DNA from: Enoplosus armatus
Taxonomy: Eukaryota; Chordata; Actinopteri; Centrarchiformes; Enoplosidae
Reading direction: 5' to 3'
DNA: 64,000 nucleotides
NCBI RefSeq assembly: GCF_043641665.1
Contig: NC_092190.1
Coordinates: forward strand, 9,258,048-9,322,047
Shown here one piece after another: positions 35,579 to 49,100 of the stretch (its first letter is position 1; every line of letters starts with the position of its first letter). Position numbers and translations under genes: made by a program. The notes beneath the pieces are model-generated. The model was not told where the DNA came from. It ran no database searches and was given only the letters and a program-made list of their open reading frames with translations.

Positions 35579-35650
35579 ATGCCTACTGTCCTCGGTGGCA
35601 AAGGGAAACTTTCCGCTGTCTGTTTTCCACTCCGATGCGCATATTCTCAG
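35579..35650 (+). CDS. aff3: Candidate aff3 first exon (coding part)
   Basis: GC-rich exon-like segment ending CTCAG|GTGAGA. From ATG 35579 it reads [14 protein letters not shown], then 10 more codons, in phase 0 with the exons at 36516 or 37635. It shows no similarity I recognise to AFF N-termini, so it may instead be 5' UTR. An upstream 7-codon ORF starts at 35541. Confidence 0.35.
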
Positions 35651-36971
35651 GTGAGAGGCTGCACGGAGTATGTATGTAAATATAGCCTGCTTGTAACAAG
35701 ACTGAAGAGTTGTGGTCATGTTTGGCAGTATAGAGAGCCATAGATGGATCACTGACAGCTTGAGTGAGTCTGTGATTGTTGTTCTTGCAGAAGACTAGTG
35801 CAGCATGCTTCAAGTAACCGCTTCGTACACAGAGTACCTGCAGGTTATTTGTAAAGAATGACACTTCTCTTATTATGAAATAAGGGGAAGAGTTTTATGA
35901 TCCTATCTTCATTAAGATTCAGTTTGCAGATTAAAACTCCTTTCAGGTTTTGCTTAAAGGCACTCAGCACAGACGGAAGTGCTGAATAGAAACTGAAAAT
36001 GAGCATAACTTCAGTAATTGCCGATACTTTAAGAATGTAACAGGTGTACCAGGTGGTTAAGAGTCTAGTTGGCTTGCTGCTTATTGCAGGTGTTGTGATG
36101 GGTTGTGGTTTGTTTGGCCCCGGGGGATTTCACTCATCAGGGTATTGCACCAGTACTGTAGCCTGTGATGCTAATGGTTATGGATGTGTGAAACACATGA
36201 TAATATCCATACTAAAGGACCTGTTAGTGTAAACTGAGGAAGCAGACCTGGCTTATGCTTGTCCGCCACAGGGAGATAAAATACCGTCTGTATGTGTTTA
36301 TGTTTTTCATGTAGTGCCTACGGCCTCATAACTGCCTTGTGGCTGTAATAATCAGACGGATTTCACACATACTGTTTTCCATCCGCAGGCTTAGAGTCCA
36401 GCCACTCAGACACTGACCTTAGTGAGTCATGCATGCAAGAAGAGACTGTTTCGCACACACGCTTGCACGCTGCACTACACACACATTTTCTACTGTGCAT
36501 ACTTATGCTGCGCAGATGGCACAGAAGACAGAGTGGGGCATGGAAGTAAGAAGCAAATCAGGAAAGGAAAGGAAATGTTAAAGAGATTAAATGTATATAA
36601 CCAAGTAGGAAGACAGTATAAGTGTTCAGCAGACGAGGTCCACAAAGAAATTCAGAACGATGAAAAAGTGAAACAAACACCAAACCTGACAAATATAATG
36701 AGTTTGATATCTATTATAAATGACAAACTAAAGGAAGCAATATTTTTTTAGGCAGCGGGATCATCTGTTTTCAATCAAAAGTCACAATCAGAATGACACA
36801 CACTCCCACATAAATAGAAAGCACCTACACACACTTGCACAGACGGGGAGGAGCGAGTAATGTTCAGTATTTGTGCTTTATCTTAACGTTTGAGCAACAT
36901 GGTTCTCGTCTCTCACGCCGACAAGTTGAATTTGAATTGTGAGCTGGATTGTGAAAAGGGAAGAAACGTGG

Positions 36972-37018
<47 letters not shown>

Positions 37019-37135
37019 TGCCTAACATGGATGGAAACAGAAAGTTGCTTGCAACAGAATCAGCATCCGTCTGATCATCTGCACCTGTGATATCTAAGAT
37101 ATGAGTCATCAACAAGCCTCCTCTCAACTCTCACT

Positions 37136-37176
<41 letters not shown>

Positions 37177-40100
37177 ACTGTATGACTGTAAGGGTTACAG
37201 TAAAGGGCTGCACTGTGTTGTGAATGTTACGGCAAAAAGGCGGGACGCAGAGTGCAGAAGGTGATTTATCTTAGTGTGTATGTATTTGTGTGATGGAGAT
37301 ATTAATGTTCACATCTTGAGCAATGACTGGTGAAAGAAATCAATCTATGTAGTGAGTCTATGTAGTGGATGTGTGAGTACATGAGCACGGCTATATTTGT
37401 TGTTGAACTTGCGGAAGTGTGTACTCAGTTTGAATTTGAAAACACACTGCACTTTACTGTAGTTTAGATGCCCAAATATGGTTTGTGTGCACAGTCAACA
37501 ACAGCTCTTTCTCCGTGCGCTTGTCTACTTGATAACTGGACTTGTGTCTGTTGTTCTGAAGTGTTACAAAACTCCCTCTGATTATCTGTCTGTCTTAACT
37601 TCCTGTTACTTCCTCCTCTTTTCTGTTTGCACAGGTAACAAGAAGCCAACACAACAGCTGTGCCAAAGATATTCTGGAGGTAAGGAATTACTTTAGATAA
37701 CGGTAGCAGTAATTAACTTTGAGCTTGTGCAATAAGTCAGACTCATGTCTTATTGTGGGTGTTATTTTCTTTCTTTTTTTCCAGGTTTGAGCCATTTGAA
37801 ACAGTCTTTAGATGAATAGAATAATTGTTTCTTAGAGGATGAAACAAAGCAATACATAAGACATAGGGCTGCAACTAATGATTATATTCATTATTGATTC
37901 ATCCTTTTAATTTTTTCTAATTATTCGATTAGTCCTATACACTATAAAATGTCAGAAAATTGTGAAAAATGTCCATTAAGTTTCCCAGAATCCATCTGAA
38001 CAACATCTTCATTTTGAAATAATATAAAACAAAGAAAAGTGGCTAATCTTAACATCTGAGATGCAGGAATCTAATAATGTTTGGAATTTTGCTTGAAAAA
38101 ATTGCTTAAACTTGATCACTTAATTGACTAATCTTTTCAGCTCTAATCTCACTCAGTCTGTGCTCAGTTGGTGTGAGGTTTCTACCTATTTTTGGTGTTT
38201 TAGGTTTTACAATTCAGATGCTCCCTGTGTCCTGCTACCATTGTGGGACAGATAGGAGGAGCGCAGGAGAAGAAGAGGGATGCAGAGCATGGGGTGGGGA
38301 AGGGTGGGAGGAAGATAGCAACACATAATGCTCCACCTGGGAGACCTTGTTGTTGTTGGTGGAGGAGAGGGGTGAGGACTGGTGCTGTGTCCTTGGTGAC
38401 TGAGGGAGGAGAGATAATGAAGTGGAAGGATTTGCAGAGAGACGAAACACTTGCCCACCAGGGTTTACTGTAGAGGGTGGGAGGAGGGAAGAGGAAGAGC
38501 AAAGCTTTAGAGTCTCCTGCCAGGTTAATAAAAATGTGTCATCTCGTGTCTTCGGATTTGAATGAATGAAACTGGGAACATTCTTTCCAGCAGCCTCCCA
38601 TCAGGGATAAACAAATAGTTTGACATTTTGGGAAATACGCTTATTTGCTTTCTTGCTGATGGTTAGATGAGAATGTCAATACCACTTTCATGTCTATACG
38701 CTAAATATGAAGCTACAGCCTAGAGGCTGGTTAGCTTAGCTTAGCATAAAGACTTGAAACAGGGAACAGCTAGCCTAGCTTTGTCATAAGGTAACACAAT
38801 CTGCCTATTACTGTAGCACCTCTAAAACTCACCAATTCACATGTTATATTTAGTTGTTTTTTTTATGCGTACAAAAACAGAAGTGTAAAAAGTGACTTTG
38901 CTTAGCTAAGCTACGCTAACCTGCTACTGGCGGTAGCTTCATATTTAGCGTACAGGCATGAGAGTGGTATTGATCTATTCCTTTAGACCTCGACAGCTCT
39001 AGTTGAGTTCGGTGTCTGTTACATCTGTTAGATCCTGATCTGCACTCAGCCCACCGACACACAAACCAATCCTCAGACATCCAAGCTGATAAAACGTGGC
39101 CTTTTCCAGAGCTTGCTCACTGTTTCAGCAGTCAAGCAAATGCGTACATTACACACTGAACCCTAGTGCTTCCACATTATGACACAGCTGAGGAACCAGA
39201 TCATGCTAAAATGATAAATGAATGGTACAAAATCAGGCAATTTTGTCAGCATCCATGAGGTCTTGTTTGTCTGAGTGTGACTGCGGGCAATCTAATCAGC
39301 AGAGATTATAATCAGAGCAGGAGCAAAGACTGTACTGTGGATGCAGAGCTCTCTGTGGCTGGTTTCCTCTCGAGCGCCGTGCTGAGAGAACAAATAAGAA
39401 ATGGAGTACATTTTCATAATAGTCCAGGTGTATAATCATGTGTAATCATCACAGACTCTTCCATCTTCCCTCAGGGTGAGCAGCGACCCGTGCACACATG
39501 CACAAACACTGAGCTGTGGGCATCTACCACATGAATTTTGAAATATGTGAAATATGGAATAATTACCTGTGACTAATTTGTAATTTTTTATTTATCATGA
39601 TCATCTCAACTCAAAAGCACTCAGATCATACACACCTCTACCTACATTATCCTCACATTATTTCACAGCAGGATTTAATCTGTATCAAACAACACAAAGT
39701 AATAGACAATCATACTGATTGGAAGATGGCTGACTGGGAGAACTGTGTGAGGGAATATTAGGCATTTGTTAAAGGATGGAGTGTGCAGAACAGAGAGTTA
39801 GACTAATGACTAGAGAGTTATGGCCATAGAAATGTATCAGGTTGCTATAGCGCCACCTATAGGTGGAATACCATCAACTTGGCTGTAATCATACAATTCG
39901 TTCAAGAGTTGAATAACTGTATTTTGGGGTGGTTATGGTTGCAGATAACAATAATGTTCACAATAAATGAATGTATTTTATTGAGGATTCAAATAAAAAC
40001 TAATCTTTTAGTCTGTAAAATGTCAAAAAGCGCAAATGTCCATCACAAGTTAACTGAGCATGAAGTGATGTCTGCCTAAATGTATTCAATTAACATTCAT

Positions 40101-43100
40101 AGGAAATCAAGAAAATCTTCACATTCAAGAGACTGCAAACAACAAATTATCTGTATTTGTCTTTTATAAATGGAGAAAATTTATAATCAGTTACCAAATA
40201 TGTCTTGAATAATTTTCTGTTAAAAGATGTCTTAGTTTAGTTGACAAATCATATCAGCACTATCAGTGGCCTGTAGTATATACACCCATGTTCAGTCCCC
40301 ATTGGACAACTTCTTAACCATCATAACCAGTGACTCAACAAAGGACCTGTAGACATTTCATTTCCTTCCATCCGAGTTCTTCTTAAAAATGATCAAACAA
40401 TTTAACTCTGCAAAGTGATTCGTAATTTCCACCTATATTGTGCAGTTTTCAGTTGGCCATTGTACCCCACAACTGTGCTGTGATTTTAACTGTTGCACTG
40501 ATGATTACTTGTTGTGGCCTGAGCCACCTGACGTCTTTTACGTTCATATCCCCGGGGGCTGCCTTACAACCAACAAATGTTTTGATGAGCTGTCTTGTGT
40601 TCTGGTTTAATGATTGCACGCCTTTGAGATTGCCTCTTATGAAAAGCTAAGAAACTTTTCAGTCTAGTCGTACTCAGACTAGAAAGTTTATTAGATCACA
40701 TTTTCTGCCTTTTCTGTGTAATTGGTTCACAAACAAAACAAATGGAGCTGCTGTTGCATGCGCCAGAGCAGTTGCTGTAGCGATGCATGAGCTGGAGAGC
40801 CAGGGTCTTTAATTTGCTCACTGAGTGAACACAGCTGTAAACAAATTCACTTTCCAAAAGAGAAAAAAACATAAACCCCCCCCTCCAAAAAAACCCAAAA
40901 CAGATCAAAACTTTAGCGGATACTTATAATGCCTGGAGAAAGATGCAGCTGGAGATCAATCAAAAAGAAACAGAATTATTGCACAGAAATCTTGACAAGA
41001 CTTCAAAGTGCAGCCAACACTGAGACTAACTCATATTTACACCCAGTCACACTCCCCCTGCTGGGGAGGAACAGTGCTGATAACAAGAGTCAGCTGTGAT
41101 ATGAGGCTCTCTGCACTGTATGTGTGGAAATGGGAGAGATAAGTTACTCCTAAATGAAAGAAAAAGGCAGAAAGTTCGAATGACAGATTTAGGATGTCTG
41201 GAGTTTCTGTGTGTGAAGACCGTCAATCACAATGGCGTCTCACAATTCACCTCTGACCCCCCCACCCCCTTCTGTTGCACAGGACATGACTCAGTCCTGG
41301 ACGTCACAGCAAGCCTTAGGGGGTGACCAGGCCCAACGAATCCTCTACAACCCTAAGGTATGTGTGTGTTGTACATGTGTTTGTTGTTTATCTTTGTAAT
41401 TAAAGGGGAACGCCACCAATTTTGTATGTTGTATAAGGCCTTTTGCAGCTCTGAAGAGGTTTGAAAATGACTAAAATCTGGGAATGTGGAGTTAGAAAGA
41501 CATGTACTTACCAGACCTCTGTAGCTCGAGGCTACATTAGGCGCTACTAGCTAACACACCTGAATCTCTAAAGCAAACTGTCTGCGGTTTCGTTGCATTG
41601 TGGGTAATGTAGGCGCCAGGTTTTGACAAGGAAGAGGAATGCGTGGAGTAAAAAGGAAGATATCTCTCCTGCATCTATAAACTGTCCATCATGAATCTGA
41701 CAGTTATTTTGTAGTGAAGTGCAAAATCTCTGGAGTGCTCTTTTACCCGTATAAATACAGATTTTTGCTCACTATCTTTTGTTCTCCCTCCTTCCCAAGG
41801 AAGCAAAACTACCGACCACACAACAAAGGCAAAGTACGTGTTCACTGACTAATAAGATTGCTTATCTGATGTGTGCAATCACTTACACTTGGTTCTCTAT
41901 TAAAAGATGGGGTTTATTGCCTGGTTTTAAATATCTTTTCTCTTTAAGGTCGGGGGGATGTTCAGCTGCGAATGACCCGTCACCCTCGCATGGCACCTCA
42001 CAAATCGTAAGTGGGACATGAGGAAACCTGATCCACCGAAGGTCATCAAACCTGACCTGCCGCTGTGGCACGCACACAGATGATATAATATATCACATGC
42101 ACGTAATTTATGTTTTCTTCTCAGCAACTTTTGTAAAATTAGATCCAAAACCATGAACATGACTGTCTGCACAGCCACAGGGAAAAGCATTAATGATAGA
42201 GAAAGAGAGTGAAAGGAAGTAGACAGAGTCAGTCAACAGTGTTTCAGGACACATAACAAAGGTCAGGTCAAAGGTCAGTTAACATTCTTGAAAGTTGTCA
42301 GTGGAGACCGATGTGCTCCTGTTCGTTACCTCTTTGCATCCTCTTTTTAGTGTTAAACACATGTTCAGTGTTGTAAGCCAACTGCATGTTCCACATTATC
42401 ATGCAGCCTTTGTTATGTAACACAGTAGTTTTATGACAGATCACATTTCCAAAACATTTGGAAGAAGTCAGACAGCAAGCACAGTTTTCCACAATAAATC
42501 TGTAAGGTACATTAAGAGTCTTAATCCATACAAGATACTGAGATTTGAATAAACTTATACTATTTATTTAAAAAATGATTGCCAGTATGAATCTTCATTG
42601 GCTATTTTTGTTATAGGTCATCTTAACACCCGAGATGCAAAATTTGTTAGGCTTTGAGAATTGAAATATGTCTGTTTTTGAAAGATAACTGGTTTACAAG
42701 TTTTATTTGAGGTTCAAAACAACCATGTTTTACTGGTGGAATAGGGCTATATAGGAACAGTTTCTTGGTTTGATATTATCACATTTTCAGTCACCTACAG
42801 AAGCATACTGTGTGGAGGCTGACCAAGTTGAAAACACTTATTTGTTATTTTAGTGTGTTTGATTTTGATGAAAAGGAATATTTTCAGGAAGACTTAAAAG
42901 TGTTGAAAACTAGGGATGCATCTCTAGCTAGCCCTAGCGATTAAATGCACACCAGTGTGTGATTTTTCTGACTGTGTGTTTCTTTGCGTTCAGCATGCTT
43001 GCTGATGACCTGAAGTTAAGCAGTGATGATGATGACACTCAGAGGGTAGGTGATACTCAGATAACATTTCCATATTGCTTACCTTGTCTTTATTATTAAT

Positions 43101-46100
43101 AGTTAATAATAATAATAACATTAGTATTATAAAAACTGTTTGTAAATATGGCCGATGCACAAAGACTGAGTTGGCTGTCCACAAATTAACATTAAAAGTA
43201 TCCAGTTATAAATAGATCTAAATATGTTAAAGATGTCTTTTGAAAGTATATAGAAGTACTTATAATGTTGTAACTGAAGATATCAGTGTCTCGTATGTTT
43301 GTTGTAGTGTCTTGTTTGGCATGACACAGAAATAAAAACTAACTAGTTAAGTTGTAGTTTTGACCTAAGCTCTACATGTCTTCATTGTGTATGTTTGAGG
43401 AGGCAGACAGACAGCGAGAGAGAACGTGAGAAAACAGAGAGAGAAAGTTTAAGGAAAATCAAAACTATGATTATGATTGGACTGTTTGGCAGCTCCTGCT
43501 GAGGGATGCCTGTTTTTCTGGTAGTGTTTAATGGTGTACACACACACACACCCATATTCAGTTTTGCACAACTGGCTCTCAGTCAAGAACTGTGTCAGAG
43601 TTGTTCACTATGCTACTTCTGTGGATGATAAGTTTCAGTTTTTTTGTTTTGTGTCCCTGAAGGCAACTCATGAGTCAGCTTCCTGGGATGGACACAGGTA
43701 CTCGATTACAAATGTGTGCATATTGTGGATATGAGCTTTGGATGTTTGAGTGTTTGTCTGTTAAACTGTGTGAATGTCAACAGTATCTGTCTGCCTGTGT
43801 ATGTGTGTGCGCTCCACTCGGCCATGTACGTCTGCTGACCCCTCTCTGATGTTTGTGTGTGTGTTGGCAGCCTGTCAGCACAGCGAGCGCACACACATGG
43901 CAGGCGGGTGAGACATTCCAGCTCGGACTCGTCAGGCTCAGACTCCACTGCTGAGTCGGACAGCAGTAGCCTTCACTCCCGGAGCCCCAGCCGGAGCCCA
44001 GAAGTTCACCCAGATCCCGCGTCGCCTGCTGCCAACACACAGCCACCATGCAGCAGCAAGGAGGTACCAAAACGCTGGAGCCACAGTCCCCTGTTCCGCT
44101 CTCTGTCTTCGCTGTCCATGTCTCGCTTGTCTGTCTCTTCCTCTGGCTGTGTGCCTTCGGGTGAATTCTGTACAGGGAGTGGTGGCCTCGGGGCAGTTGA
44201 TGGCAGGTGTGGGGAGGGAGAGAGGAATGAGGAATGCATGTGAGTTGGAGAGGAGGAGGAGGAGGATGGGGGATTGGTGGTGGAGGGGAAGAGGTAGCTT
44301 TGGGAATTAGTGCCTGGGTGTCATGTCAACAGGCCCAGTCTTAAAGAGGAAAGCCCTCAGGACGTGGAAGTCATCAAGACTTGAGTTCATGTTGACATCT
44401 GCAACGAGAGTCACCATCTCTTTCAAAACAACAGTGCACGCAGAAAATGTGGACTACTTGCATGTCATTATGTCAGATGAATATTGAATGGGTGCTGAGG
44501 TGTAGAGCGTGGTAGGTATGATGGGCTTTTGGAGGTGTGGGGCATTGTGGGGGTTGGTTTGAGACGGCTGCTATGTGGGGAATGAAGGGGAAACCTGCTC
44601 CTCTTTTATGAATGGAAAGCCCTGTACGACATAGTGGACTGTATTACTAAACATGCACTACATTGGGCCCCTATAGAGAGGGAGGGAGTGGAGTTTGTGT
44701 TTGGGGGGGGGGGGGGTGCACACCATGTGTTTTTCATTTACGTGGACTGTTTAAATGTCTCCCAAGGAAGAGATGGGGGTTGGAGTTCTGGAAGCAGCGA
44801 ATCCAGAGTTCCAGGTAGTGAGAGAAAGAGGGAGGGACAGAAAAGAAGGAGGGAGGGCAGCCGAGACGATACAAGAGATGCAGTGTCTTCTCTGGAAAAG
44901 AGGGCGAGGGATGTGGGGAGGGGGATCACTGTTTGACTTGAGGAGTAGAGGTTTAATTTAGCTCCTGGTCAGCGAAAAGAGAACGTGAGAGAAAGCAGTT
45001 TGCTCTTCAGCCGTGAGTATCCTCTTCGTTTTTTAAAAATTTTTTTACTTGAGTAAAAACTCTCTCTGTCTCTGGTGTTCTTCTCATTCTTCACGGTTAC
45101 CAAGCCAGTTGTTAAGCAAACATTCAGTGAGTCATTTGGCATAATTGGATGGGGGTTGAGCTACTGTAAGCACAGATGTGGACTGTGAGACCAAGTAGGC
45201 TGTTGAAAGGAGGTTATAATGTCAGCTGGAATTTTTATTGAACTAACACTTTTTAGGCATGGTTCATGAAACAGATTTGCCTTTTGGAGTTTAAATTATT
45301 TTAATAGCAGCTGAGTCAGTGAGGTATTTGTTATGTGCAGTGAATGTGGAGCATTCTAGGTGGTTCTATTGCAACATGAGAATGTTGTGGTATGTGCACA
45401 CTTGTTTGGGTATATGTGTCATTCCTCACATGGTTAAATGTAACGCTAAGTGATCCTGTATTCTCTGTTTGCATGAAGTTATCTCTTGACTAGTACCTAA
45501 AAAGACATGTACGGTGGTGGAATTCAACAACGTACATTTACTCACGTATTGTACTTAAGTACAATTTTTAAGTACTTTTATTTCCATTTTCTGCTACTTC
45601 ATACTTCTACTTCTCTACATTTATATTTAGATTACTCGTTAGTCTACTAACTGAGATTTCTCAACTTTCAAGTGATCACCTTTTAAATTATGATGGATAT
45701 GTTCCTGGCAAAAATGTCCTTCTTATCAAGTCATTTTAGTCTATAATTGAGTTCTAACCCCATATTTCCAAAAAACAGGTGGAAAAATGTTTTCGCCTGT
45801 TTTCAATACTAAAAGACTCACCTTCTACTTTCTTGTTTCAAGACACAGTTAGTTCTTTAGACAGGTTCATTCAAAAAAAAAACTGGTTGGCATAGGAACC
45901 AATTATAGCCAGAATTGTCTTCGATTGACCAGTTGCAGCAATAAAATGCTACATACACATTAATACATAAGTAATGCTAGTCCAATAATATGATATATAT
46001 ATATATTTATGACATGGAACATTCTTCATCCGCTGCATGTGTATGTGTAAAGACTCACTATTAGCAAAGATTCATTTTGAATGGATCTAGTTTATCATTA

Positions 46101-49100
46101 ATATTTGACATCTGTTTCTCTCTTTCTTAAGACTGATCACCCCTCTGCTGCCCAGTGGCAGTTGGATAAATGGCTGAAGAAGTCCCAGAAAAAATCTGCC
46201 AGCAGTGAACAGGACCCCTCCCAGAGCATTCCAGGACGCCTTCCCTCTCCCCACACCCAAAGAGCCCCATCTCCAGCCAGATCCTGGGACAGCAATCAGG
46301 AATACAGCCCTAGCCAGAGCCCTATTCCCAGCCCGCAATTCAGTTACAGCCACAACAGCCCCCTACCTAGCCCTGGTTATAGCTTCTGCCCTAGTCCCAG
46401 CCCATTCCCCAGCACCTGCCCAAGTCCCAGTCCTAGCCCGAGGCACAGCCCGATCCCCAGTCCGGTTCCAAGTGTTTGCCCCAGTCCATGTGGGAGCCCG
46501 AGAGCCAGCCGTAGCCCTAGCCCTATACCTAGAGACCCTCCAAGAAGCCCTAGTCCTAGCCTACCTACTCCTTCCAGGGTTCGTCACTACTCTGAGGTTC
46601 AGAGTCAGAACCAAACACAACCTAGCATAACAACCAATCCCCACAGGACAAAAATTAGGTCATGGACTGCTCCATTGCCTAATGCCGACACCAAGAGCAA
46701 GCCCACAAACAGTACTAATTTTCAGCCAGCTCATCAGCACAGGCCCAAGACTCGGCCCACACAGGACCAAGACCAAAGCCAAAGCAAATCCAAGGCTTCT
46801 GCTGTTTTAAACTCCAACCAGAGTCACAGCCACAAATCTAGACCCAAGGCTAACATTCATCCAAGTTTTAAACAGCTCGCTGAGGCTCCCAAAGCCAAAC
46901 ACACATCACATTTTGAGCAAATCCAGAGCAGGAGATCTAACCACAACTCCAACCACAAGCCCAGACCTCCGTTTCAAGCTAGTGCAGAACATAGCCCCTC
47001 AACAGCAAAGCACTTGGTTCCCACTAGTCGTGAAACAAACACTGGTCATTCCCAATCTACCTCTAAAGCTGCTACTAATGCTAATAGTGGGTTGAACTCT
47101 AGATCAAACCCCAGTCAAAAACCTAGAGCTACAGCCCCCACTCCTGTGCATGTTAACCAAACAAAAACAATACAGAGGAAACCCCAGTCCAAGGAACAGG
47201 AGGTGGAACACAGAGGAGATCATCTGACCCAAGCAAAGGGGAGAAAACACGAGAGAAAAGAGGGCAGACATAAGGAAAAACAACAAGGCAAACAGGAGAG
47301 AAAGGAAGACAGGAGGCTGGCGGAGGAGCAGCTACTGAGACGTCCCTGGATCCAGAGTTCGGCAGAAGAAGAGGACGAGGAAGAGGAGGAGGAGGAGGGA
47401 GTGATAGAGAGGCAGAGGAGGAGAGAGGAGACAGCAAGAGGGGAAAACAGGAGGAGGAGGGAGCAGCAACATAGCCACGAATGGCAAACGGTCCAGGCCA
47501 AACAGAGACTGCCTACCAACACCGAGCGGCACAGCCTTCAGCACGACTCACACCACCAGGAGAGGACAAAAAAGGGAGGGAGAAGTGAGGAGGAGAAGGA
47601 GTTACAGCCAGACCCATCACCTCCCTCGCCACGTTCCCCAACTCCTCGTAGACCGTTCTCTTCAACCTCTGCCTCCTCCTCTTCACTGTCAGATTCGGAA
47701 TCTGAATATCAGGCTCCGATCACCACCAAAGTTCCAGCAGACTCTACCTCTCACAAGAGACCCACCAACAGAGGCCCAGGCAGACCTGACGCCAACAGGC
47801 CGAAGGTGGTGCACCCCAAAGGACCCACCTCATGTAATCCAAGCGAGGGGCAGCAAAGTGAGGGGAAGCAAAAACTCTACACCCTGGTCCCGTTCGGGCG
47901 AGGTGACAAGGCTACAGCGTCTTCCCAGCGAGGGCTTAGAAATCTGGTGGTGCAGATAGACCTCTGTCTTCTCAAAAGAGTCCCAGACAGCACTACTGGT
48001 TCCCCTGTTAAAAAAACCTCCTCTTCCTCCTCCTCTTCATCAACCAAGGACAAGCAAAGAGAGGCTATGAAACACCTGCATGTCCCTGAGACTGTGACGA
48101 AAGACAGCAAGAGGAAGCGCAAGGTAGACAACATGTGTATTTACTTTTCTTCTCTGATGTGTGTCTGTACACCATTTTTTTAGCATCGATATAGGCTTGT
48201 TGTTCAAAGCACGAATGTGTGTGTTTGTGTGTGACCAGTTGGAGAATGGTGTGTCACACAGAGAAAGCAAGAGGAGTATTCCTTTTTCAAATGACCTCTC
48301 AGGCGGCACAGAGTCCTCAACTCACACAGCTGAGCTCAACTTTGTGACTGAGACCACACACAACGGGTAAGAAAACACCAAACATACCACTTTCTCTCTT
48401 GTATGCTTTTACAATCATACTGTGGGTACAAATACAACAAGTGTATTTATATTTACATCTAGTATTGTGCGTGTCAATGTACATATATGTGGGTGTGTGT
48501 ACTTGCAGGTATTTGGAGGAGTACTTGGACAGCAAGAGGCCATTGTCTCCCCTGTCTCCACTGTCCGACAGCCCCGAGTCCACCAAGCCTCCCCCCAAAA
48601 CAAAGACCTCAGAGCAGCATCACGTCCATGTCCACAAGAACAGAGACAAGAATAGAGATCCTGCTCTAAAGGTAATACAAAAAAAGTACTTATTTAAATC
48701 ATCAGCATCTCCATTGCTTGCAGCCTTTCGGTGTATTTCACCTCTTTTTGACCTGTACTCTCAGCCTAAGATGGAGGTGGAGTGTGTAAAAGTGTCAAGA
48801 CAGCCCCAGCCGCCATCTGAGTCCTGGGGCCCTGCAGGACACAGGGGGACCGTGCCAAACCATGAAATGTGAGCAATCATCGGAAGTCCACACAGTGCAT
48901 CACTGCATAGCACTGCTGCATGTTTGTCAGATACAGACTCGACCGAGACACACACACACACTTTCTTTCTTTCTTTCTTTCTTCCCAGTCCACACCATGC
49001 TGAGTACTACTTACATGAAGCTAAAAGGATGAAGCACCGTGCCGATGCAATGGTGAGTCCTTCGATTGAATATTAATTGCAGACAGTGAAGCTGAATTGG

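Larger units (their letters stand above)
35651..41282 (+). other. aff3: aff3 5' introns
   Basis: Holds only the small candidate exons at 36389, 36516 and 37635 plus microsatellites and two repeat copies (37862, 38608). I searched for the family's N-terminal homology domain here and found none. Confidence 0.5.
44064..46131 (+). other. aff3: aff3 intron before the giant exon
   Basis: Purine-rich at 44200-44950, then AT-rich with the ACTTAAGTAC repeat. A splice-flanked open stretch at about 44767-44815 is possible as an extra exon but is not supported by homology. Confidence 0.5.

Noticed and set aside
36389..36421. Possible coding exon [10 protein letters not shown] in aff3
   Set aside because: Its only open frame puts the following exons into a frame that hits a stop in 41283-41357. 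At most it is 5' UTR.
44767..44815. Possible extra aff3 exon ([16 protein letters not shown])
   Set aside because: Flanked by AAG and GTAGTG and in phase, but the acceptor has a poor pyrimidine tract and the peptide has no AFF similarity.
47104..47544. Several minus-strand ORFs inside the giant aff3 exon
   Set aside because: They are Leu/Ser/Phe-rich shadows of the purine-rich sense strand. The plus strand carries conserved AFF motifs.
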